Shown: piece after piece, positions 7,091 to 10,415 of the stretch
Layout: every line of letters starts with the position of its first letter
Numbering within the stretch: the stretch's first letter is position 1
Assembly: GCA_030836365.1 (NCBI GenBank)
Contig: JAURQB010000186.1
Coordinates: forward strand, 1-10,415
DNA length: 10,415 nucleotides
Direction: 5' to 3'
From: Bdellovibrionota bacterium
Lineage (GTDB): Bacteria; Bdellovibrionota; Bacteriovoracia; Bacteriovoracales; Bacteriovoracaceae
The notes under the pieces: model-generated
Databases searched by the model: none
Told to the model about the DNA's origin: nothing
The model's input: the letters and a program-made list of their open reading frames with translations, nothing else
Position numbers and translations under genes: made by a program

Positions 7091-7119
7091 ACAATATTGA
7101 TGCGGTGGGTGAGGGGCAA
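7091..7119 (-). promoter_or_regulatory. Weak candidate promoter for the helicase gene
   Basis: On the minus strand TTGCCC (7119-7114) and TATTGT (7096-7091) are separated by 17 nt and match the consensus boxes at 4/6 positions each. Transcription would begin near 7084, about 47 nt before ATG 7037. This is a by-eye candidate with no further support. Confidence 0.22.
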
Positions 7120-7137
7120 TTGTCATGCACTTTTTGA

Positions 7138-7166
7138 TTGAATATGTGAACGGGCCTTTGTACATT
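7138..7166 (+). promoter_or_regulatory. Candidate promoter for bolA-grxD
   Basis: TTGAAT (7138-7143) and TACATT (7161-7166) are 17 nt apart, each 4/6 to the sigma70 consensus. Transcription would start near 7173, giving a leader of about 20 nt that contains the ribosome site for ATG 7195. If correct, the TTG at 7165 lies upstream of the transcript and cannot be the bolA start. Confidence 0.33.
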
Positions 7167-7181
7167 GTGCCAAATATTGAA

Positions 7182-7187
7182 AGAGGA
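7182..7187 (+). promoter_or_regulatory. Ribosome binding site deciding the bolA start
   Basis: AGAGGA lies 7 nt before ATG 7195. The longer reading from TTG 7165 would translate this purine-rich stretch as KEEE and adds nothing conserved, so the ATG is preferred. Confidence 0.65.
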
Positions 7188-7194
7188 AGAAGTG

Positions 7195-7425
7195 ATGGAT
7201 TTTAAAGTCGTTGAGCAAATGATTGTCGACAAATTAGATGACGCAGAAGTTGAGGTGACGGACTTAACGGGAACACAAGATCATCTTGGTATTAAAGTTT
7301 CCAGTCGTCATTTTTCAGGAAAAATGCTGCTTCAACAGCATCAAATGATTATGGATATTTTAAGGCCTAAACTTGATACGAATGAAATTCACGCCGTCCA
7401 AATTAAAACGATTATTAAGGAGTAA
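7195..7425 (+). CDS. bolA: BolA family protein
   Basis: The 76-aa product is a single BolA domain, the length of short IbaG/YrbA-like members. Visible family features are the central strand-turn segment GTQDHLGIKVSS (26-37), HFSGKMLLQQH (39-49) with the conserved F-x-G and the His of the helix (usually RH, here QH), and the C-terminal EIHAVQIKT (64-72), whose His66 is the expected shared cluster ligand. BolA proteins bind CGFS glutaredoxins and form [2Fe-2S] heterodimers that move or sense Fe-S clusters in the cytoplasm. The gene directly downstream encodes such a glutaredoxin, which strongly supports the call. The last codons of bolA contain the ribosome site AAGGAG (7417-7422) for the next gene, and only 5 nt separate the two frames, so they are co-transcribed and probably coupled. 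Confidence 0.9.
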   Translation: MDFKVVEQMIVDKLDDAEVEVTDLTGTQDHLGIKVSSRHFSGKMLLQQHQMIMDILRPKLDTNEIHAVQIKTIIKE

Positions 7426-7430
7426 ATATT

Positions 7431-7820
7431 ATGAGTAACAATGACCCATTTAAAATTTTAGGTGATCAAAGCGTTCCAGAAAAAAATGGGATGCCTGTAT
7501 TTGAAGAAGATCAGTCAGGTGAGCTTAAGGAGCGAATTGAGCGATTGATTGGGGCTTCTGATATTTTTCTTTTTATGAAAGGCACGCCTGATTTCCCACA
7601 ATGTGGTTTTTCCGCAAATGTCATCGGACTTCTTAATAGTCTAAATGTCCAGTACAAAACTTTTGATATCTTAACTGATATGGATATCAGACAAGGCGTT
7701 AAAGAGTATGCAAACTGGCCAACTTACCCTCAGTTGTATGTAAAAGGTCAACTCGTCGGTGGTAACGACATCATCACTGAAATGTTTCATGCTGGTGAGC
7801 TGGAAAAAGTTTTAAAATAA
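7431..7820 (+). CDS. grxD: Monothiol CGFS glutaredoxin (Grx4/GrxD type)
   Basis: The 129-aa protein holds a complete monothiol glutaredoxin domain from about residue 31. Motifs are K50 before the active site, FPQCGFS (55-61) with catalytic C58, WPTYPQLYV (96-104) with the cis-Pro turn, and GGND (110-113), all typical of Grx4 proteins that bind a bridging [2Fe-2S] cluster with glutathione. The role is Fe-S cluster delivery and iron sensing in the cytoplasm rather than general disulfide reduction. The N-terminal 30 residues (DPFKILGDQSVPEKNG and following) are an extension before the normal family start; they are charged, lack a signal peptide and have no function I can recognise. The start ATG has AAGGAG 8 nt upstream inside bolA. 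The partner BolA gene directly upstream indicates a BolA-Grx complex. Confidence 0.94.
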   Translation: MSNNDPFKILGDQSVPEKNGMPVFEEDQSGELKERIERLIGASDIFLFMKGTPDFPQCGFSANVIGLLNSLNVQYKTFDILTDMDIRQGVKEYANWPTYPQLYVKGQLVGGNDIITEMFHAGELEKVLK

Positions 7821-7831
7821 GACTTTTAAAT

Positions 7832-7854
7832 GGATGGGGCTTTATGCCTCATCC
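7832..7854. terminator. Stem-loop at the grxD/hypothetical convergent junction, possible bidirectional terminator
   Basis: GGATGGGGC (7832-7840) and GCCTCATCC (7846-7854) form a 9-bp stem with one G-T wobble and the 5-nt loop TTTAT. The loop contains the stop codon of the minus-strand gene. It lies 11 nt after the grxD stop. Neither side has a proper T tract, although the minus-strand exit is AT-rich (ATTTAAAAG). Confidence 0.48.
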
Positions 7855-8618
7855 GCTACTAAGTTTTTGAGCTTAGCAATTTCTATGCGGTGATTATTTA
7901 TCTTATCCTCAATTAAATACGGAATGGAGTGATATTTACTTACATAAACAGTTAAGTGAGAATCAGGTTTTTTGATGTTCATGTTGGATATATGATTTGC
8001 TTGGTGGGCAGTTTCTTCATAAATATAAAAAGGTGATGCTTTCAATTTATGATGTCCAATTTGTAATGTTCTCAAACTTGCCGAAGCTTTTTCCACAATA
8101 ATATTTTCATCATATGGCCCATCCTTGAATATCCACTTATTATCGTTTCGAACTATTTTACAACTCTGCTTACTCATCATATCGAAGTTTTTAGTTAGAA
8201 TAAAAAGCATACTCTGAGCAGTTGTTGGTGCTGCAATATGAAATTTAGAAGTAACCTTAATTTCCCTTCGCTCAATCACTCCTCTGTTGAGAAATTTATA
8301 CTCCAATGTGCTAGAGGTCTCATTATATCGGTAAATTTCCTGACTGCTTTCTTTTCCAAGTTGTTTTTGGATTTGTACGAGAAAAGGAATAAAGTTTGCA
8401 TTGACGACATAGTTCACGTTTGCCTGAAGTAGCTCTCCGCCAGATGTTCGACTCAGCATTTCAGAGTTGAATTGTAAAGATGACTTTTCTTTACTCTTTA
8501 ATACCTCAAAATTTTCCTCACAATAATTTGTGCCATTATGTGTATATAGATAAGTTCCTTGGTAGATTCTTTTGAGGTTAAGCTTCTTAAGATGTTCTGT
8601 ACTTAGTGATTCCATCAT
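7842..8618 (-). CDS. Conserved-looking hypothetical protein, no recognised domain
   Basis: From ATG 8618 the product is 258 aa. I do not recognise the family. It has no signal peptide and no membrane helix, so it appears cytoplasmic. The body alternates short polar and hydrophobic stretches, consistent with a mainly beta-strand fold (for example IYRYNETSSTLEYKFLNRG, then the strand pair around IERREIKVTSKFHIAAP), and is rich in Asn, Lys and Ser. A faint likeness to exported DUF3108-type beta proteins exists, but those carry signal peptides and this one does not, so no function is claimed. A longer reading from TTG 8657 adds 13 residues; it lacks a ribosome site and a stop codon lies just upstream, so no hidden export signal is available. 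Two ATG codons stand in tandem (8618, 8615) after a poor AAGCGG site. The gene ends convergent with grxD and is divergent from the membrane gene at 8692. Confidence 0.68.
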   Translation of the reverse strand: MMESLSTEHLKKLNLKRIYQGTYLYTHNGTNYCEENFEVLKSKEKSSLQFNSEMLSRTSGGELLQANVNYVVNANFIPFLVQIQKQLGKESSQEIYRYNETSSTLEYKFLNRGVIERREIKVTSKFHIAAPTTAQSMLFILTKNFDMMSKQSCKIVRNDNKWIFKDGPYDENIIVEKASASLRTLQIGHHKLKASPFYIYEETAHQANHISNMNIKKPDSHLTVYVSKYHSIPYLIEDKINNHRIEIAKLKNLVADEA

Positions 8619-8663
8619 TTTATTATACCGCTTAACGATTCTAATTAACCTAGTCAAAATTTA

Positions 8664-8676
8664 CCCAAAGTTTGGG
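8664..8676. promoter_or_regulatory. 13-bp palindrome, possible operator
   Basis: CCCAAA-G-TTTGGG is a perfect 6-bp inverted repeat around one base. It lies in the 73-nt region between two divergent genes and just upstream of the ribosome site (GAGG, 8681-8684) of the membrane gene, where a bound repressor could affect either gene. At this size a chance palindrome is quite possible. Confidence 0.25.
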
Positions 8677-8691
8677 AAGAGAGGTAGTCAA

Positions 8692-9039
8692 ATGAGTTAC
8701 GAAGTTTATAAATTAATTCATATTTTAAGTATCATTGTTTTTTTTGGTTGTTTAGGAGCTGCAATTATTGGAGGCCATTACAAGCAACATGAAAAAATCA
8801 TTACAGGCGTCTCAAGTCTACTTATTTTGGTTGGCGGTATGGGCTTAATGGCCAGAATTGGAATAAAACATGGGGCAATTTGGCCAACATGGCTAATTGT
8901 GAAAGGTGTCGTTTGGCTAACGCTTTCTGCTCTTGCTCCTATTTTAGCAAAGCGTCTTGGAAGGTCTGTATTTGTATTTTACGTATTTGTTACTCTTGCG
9001 GCACTTGCAGCATACATGGCCATTAGTAAACCATTCTAG
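8692..9039 (+). CDS. Small four-helix inner-membrane protein, SirB/CopD-like topology
   Basis: The 115-aa protein has four predicted membrane helices (about 7-27, 35-55, 66-85, 92-111) joined by short loops. The opening KLIHILSIIVFFG with a conserved-type His (H10), a Gly-rich second helix (LILVGGMGLMARIG), WPTWLIVKGVVWL and a basic loop AKRLGRS are reminiscent of small SirB/DUF2269/CopD-like membrane proteins; the match is by pattern only and the function is unknown. ATG 8692 has GAGG 7 nt upstream. A longer in-frame reading to 8572 runs antisense through the divergent gene and adds non-conserved sequence, so it is rejected. The MATE gene starts 9 nt after the stop, so both are likely in one transcript, and the protein may assist or simply accompany the transporter. 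Confidence 0.75.
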   Translation: MSYEVYKLIHILSIIVFFGCLGAAIIGGHYKQHEKIITGVSSLLILVGGMGLMARIGIKHGAIWPTWLIVKGVVWLTLSALAPILAKRLGRSVFVFYVFVTLAALAAYMAISKPF

Positions 9040-9048
9040 TCGGATAGT

Positions 9049-10344
9049 GTGGAAAAAGACCCGAACTCCAGAGGCGACCTACTAAAGTTAACGGTCCCGC
9101 TAATTATTGGCTCCTTACTGGAGCCAATTGCATCCGTTATCGATAATGCCTTCGTGGGTAATATTAGAACGGAGTGGTTAGGCGCACTTGCCTTTGGGAC
9201 GATGATTCTTTCTTCTGTTGCTTGGGTATTTAACTTTATCATCCATGTGACGACAGAAAGTATTTCAAAAGTTTTTGGACAGGGAAGTCAAAAAGATGTT
9301 GTTGGCCTTACCCAAGTATCATTACTTATTGCTTTAATTATAGGCCTTCTCTCTGCTGCTTTGATGTATTTTTTTCATCAATCTTTATTTTCTCTAATTG
9401 GGGTTTCCGCTGAACTACAAACAATAACAGAATCTTATTTTTTTACTCGGCTCTTGGGCCACCCATTCACAGTTTTGTTTCTTTCATGTCTTTCTCTTCT
9501 AAGGGGGACATCAAAAATTAAAGCATCAATGCTTATCCTATTATTTTCGACTGTGTTGAATTCCGGATTAAACTATTTATTTTTATTTAAGCTTGGACTT
9601 GGGCCTGAATACGCTGCTTGGGGGACGAATATTGCCATGCTCTTTGGTTTTGTACTTGCCCTGAGCATTCATTTTCACTCTATTGGCATCAAAAATATTT
9701 TAAACGCCAGAAGTTTTGACGTTGTCGATTTTGTTCAATTTTCTTCTAAAAGTCTCAATCTATTTATTCGAAGTTTCTGCTTAACGACAATGTTTTTTCT
9801 ATCTACTCGAATTGCAGGAAGTCTTGGAGTGGTAGATCTTGCTGCCCATCAAATCCTTCTCCAGTTTTGGCTCTTTTCTTCGTTTTTTATTGATGGAGTT
9901 GCGATTGTCGCCAATATTTTTGTCTCTAGATGGATAAATTTAGGAGAAACAAAAAAATTGAGATGGGCCGTCAGGGAATGTTTTTATCAAGGTGGATTTT
10001 TTGGTCTAATGTTCACGGCCGTTTATTATACTTATGATCTTTGGCTTTGGGATAAGTTTACTAAGGATAAAGTGGTTTTAGATTTACTCTCAAAGCTTTG
10101 GCCTCTTATTGTATGGAGTCAGTTACTAAATGCTCTGGCCTTCATTGTCGATGGAGTGCTGTTTGGGGCCGGAGCCTATACTTTCCTACGAAATATGATG
10201 TTGTTTATTCTGATTTTTATCTTTTTGCCATTTGCTTACTGCGCTACTGCTTTTTCTGATTTAACTTACCTTTGGGGGGGGCTGATTGTAGTTAGTGCCG
10301 CTCGACTTTTAATAGGAGCGTATCGAGTAAATAAAATCACTTGA
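9049..10344 (+). CDS. MATE family multidrug/toxin efflux transporter, DinF-like
   Basis: The 431-aa product has the length and about 12 hydrophobic helices of a MATE transporter, which exports cationic compounds or drugs in exchange for Na+ or H+ across the inner membrane. The N-terminal part DLLKLTVPLIIGSLLEPIAS, then VIDNAFVGNIRTEWLGALAFG (about 26-46), is the characteristic first-repeat pattern (P.....l....D...vg.lg...la). The segment TESISKVFGQGSQKD (about 69-83) and the second-repeat VVDLAAHQILLQFWLF resemble the DinF branch. The substrate cannot be predicted. The start is GTG with only a weak CGGA ribosome site, 9 nt after the preceding membrane gene, suggesting translation depends partly on that gene. 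A G8 tract near the 3' end (10274-10281) could shift the frame within the last helix. Confidence 0.9.
   Translation: MEKDPNSRGDLLKLTVPLIIGSLLEPIASVIDNAFVGNIRTEWLGALAFGTMILSSVAWVFNFIIHVTTESISKVFGQGSQKDVVGLTQVSLLIALIIGLLSAALMYFFHQSLFSLIGVSAELQTITESYFFTRLLGHPFTVLFLSCLSLLRGTSKIKASMLILLFSTVLNSGLNYLFLFKLGLGPEYAAWGTNIAMLFGFVLALSIHFHSIGIKNILNARSFDVVDFVQFSSKSLNLFIRSFCLTTMFFLSTRIAGSLGVVDLAAHQILLQFWLFSSFFIDGVAIVANIFVSRWINLGETKKLRWAVRECFYQGGFFGLMFTAVYYTYDLWLWDKFTKDKVVLDLLSKLWPLIVWSQLLNALAFIVDGVLFGAGAYTFLRNMMLFILIFIFLPFAYCATAFSDLTYLWGGLIVVSAARLLIGAYRVNKIT
10274..10281 (+). repeat. G8 homopolymer tract in the MATE coding region
   Basis: Eight consecutive G bases encode part of the W-G-G of YLWGGL in the last membrane helix. 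It is the only G/C run of this length I found in an AT-rich window that has several A8 or T8 runs. Loss of one G gives an immediate TGA; gain of one G gives a stop after a few codons. Confidence 0.85.
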
Positions 10345-10373
10345 TTGTTTATTTGGATGTTTTTTGCCCGATC

Positions 10374-10400
10374 AAAACTGGTGAGTTTTTGTCGTATAAT
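10374..10400 (+). promoter_or_regulatory. Likely -10 box and small dyad upstream of the next gene
   Basis: A perfect TATAAT stands at 10395-10400, but no good -35 box lies 16-18 nt upstream. Just before it, AAAACT (10374-10379) and AGTTTT (10384-10389) form a 6-bp dyad with loop GGTG, which could be an operator or a weak end structure for the MATE transcript. The served gene is outside the window. Confidence 0.3.
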
Positions 10401-10415
10401 GTAAATTAAGAACCG

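Noticed and set aside
7165..7194. TTG start extending BolA by ten residues
   Set aside because: The extra codons contain the AGAGGA ribosome site for ATG 7195 and lie over a candidate -10 box; no BolA family sequence is gained.
8572..8691. Forty-residue N-terminal extension of the small membrane protein
   Set aside because: It runs antisense through the divergent gene and the intergenic palindrome, while ATG 8692 has its own GAGG site and begins directly before the first helix.
1..10415. CRISPR array, toxin-antitoxin, phage defence island or mobile element
   Set aside because: No spaced direct repeats, transposase, integrase or terminal inverted repeats were seen. The DinG-like helicase has no Cas or defence genes beside it.

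Overview
The window is AT-rich bacterial chromosome with tightly packed genes, several TTG/GTG starts and 1-10 nt gene junctions. It codes for a Gram-negative cell: there is a BolA/CGFS-glutaredoxin pair, and a secreted protein with a C-terminal domain that resembles the CFI-box-CTERM family of delta-type proteobacteria. My best guess is the Bdellovibrionota (Bacteriovorax-like); this is inferred from gene content and base composition, not proven. No rRNA, tRNA, IS element, CRISPR array or prophage signal was seen.

Layout. (1) At 1-300 on the minus strand is the N-terminal part of a Ser/Thr protein kinase, cut by the window edge. (2) Divergent from it, a plus-strand cluster at 371-4020 runs coaD, a Nudix-NadD fusion, an exported protein with a membrane-anchored C-terminus, and yebC. 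The first three are joined by a 3-nt gap and a TAATG overlap, so they look co-transcribed and translationally coupled. (3) Convergent to yebC is a large minus-strand DinG-type helicase with an N-terminal exonuclease domain (4044-7037). (4) Divergent from the helicase are bolA and a monothiol glutaredoxin gene, a standard Fe-S trafficking pair. (5) A minus-strand hypothetical gene converges on the glutaredoxin gene. (6) Divergent from that is a pair made of a small four-helix membrane protein and a MATE-family transporter. A TATAAT box at the right edge probably serves the next gene.

How the genes relate. coaD and the NadD-like domain are both (H/T)xGH adenylyltransferases, for CoA and NAD respectively, so the left cluster puts two cofactor-adenylation steps in one transcript. 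The helicase carries four cysteines spaced as in the Fe-S cluster of E. coli DinG and shares its upstream region with the BolA/Grx pair, a plausible but unproven functional link. Both convergent gene pairs meet at a GC-rich stem-loop that includes a stop codon and lacks a T tract.

Most of the window is housekeeping, and no clearly new multi-gene system is visible. The points most worth a second look are the Nudix-NadD fusion with a degenerate Nudix box, the helicase that combines an exonuclease domain with Fe-S cysteines, the altered ATP-loop of CoaD, the secreted CFI-box-like protein, and a G8 tract near the end of the MATE gene.
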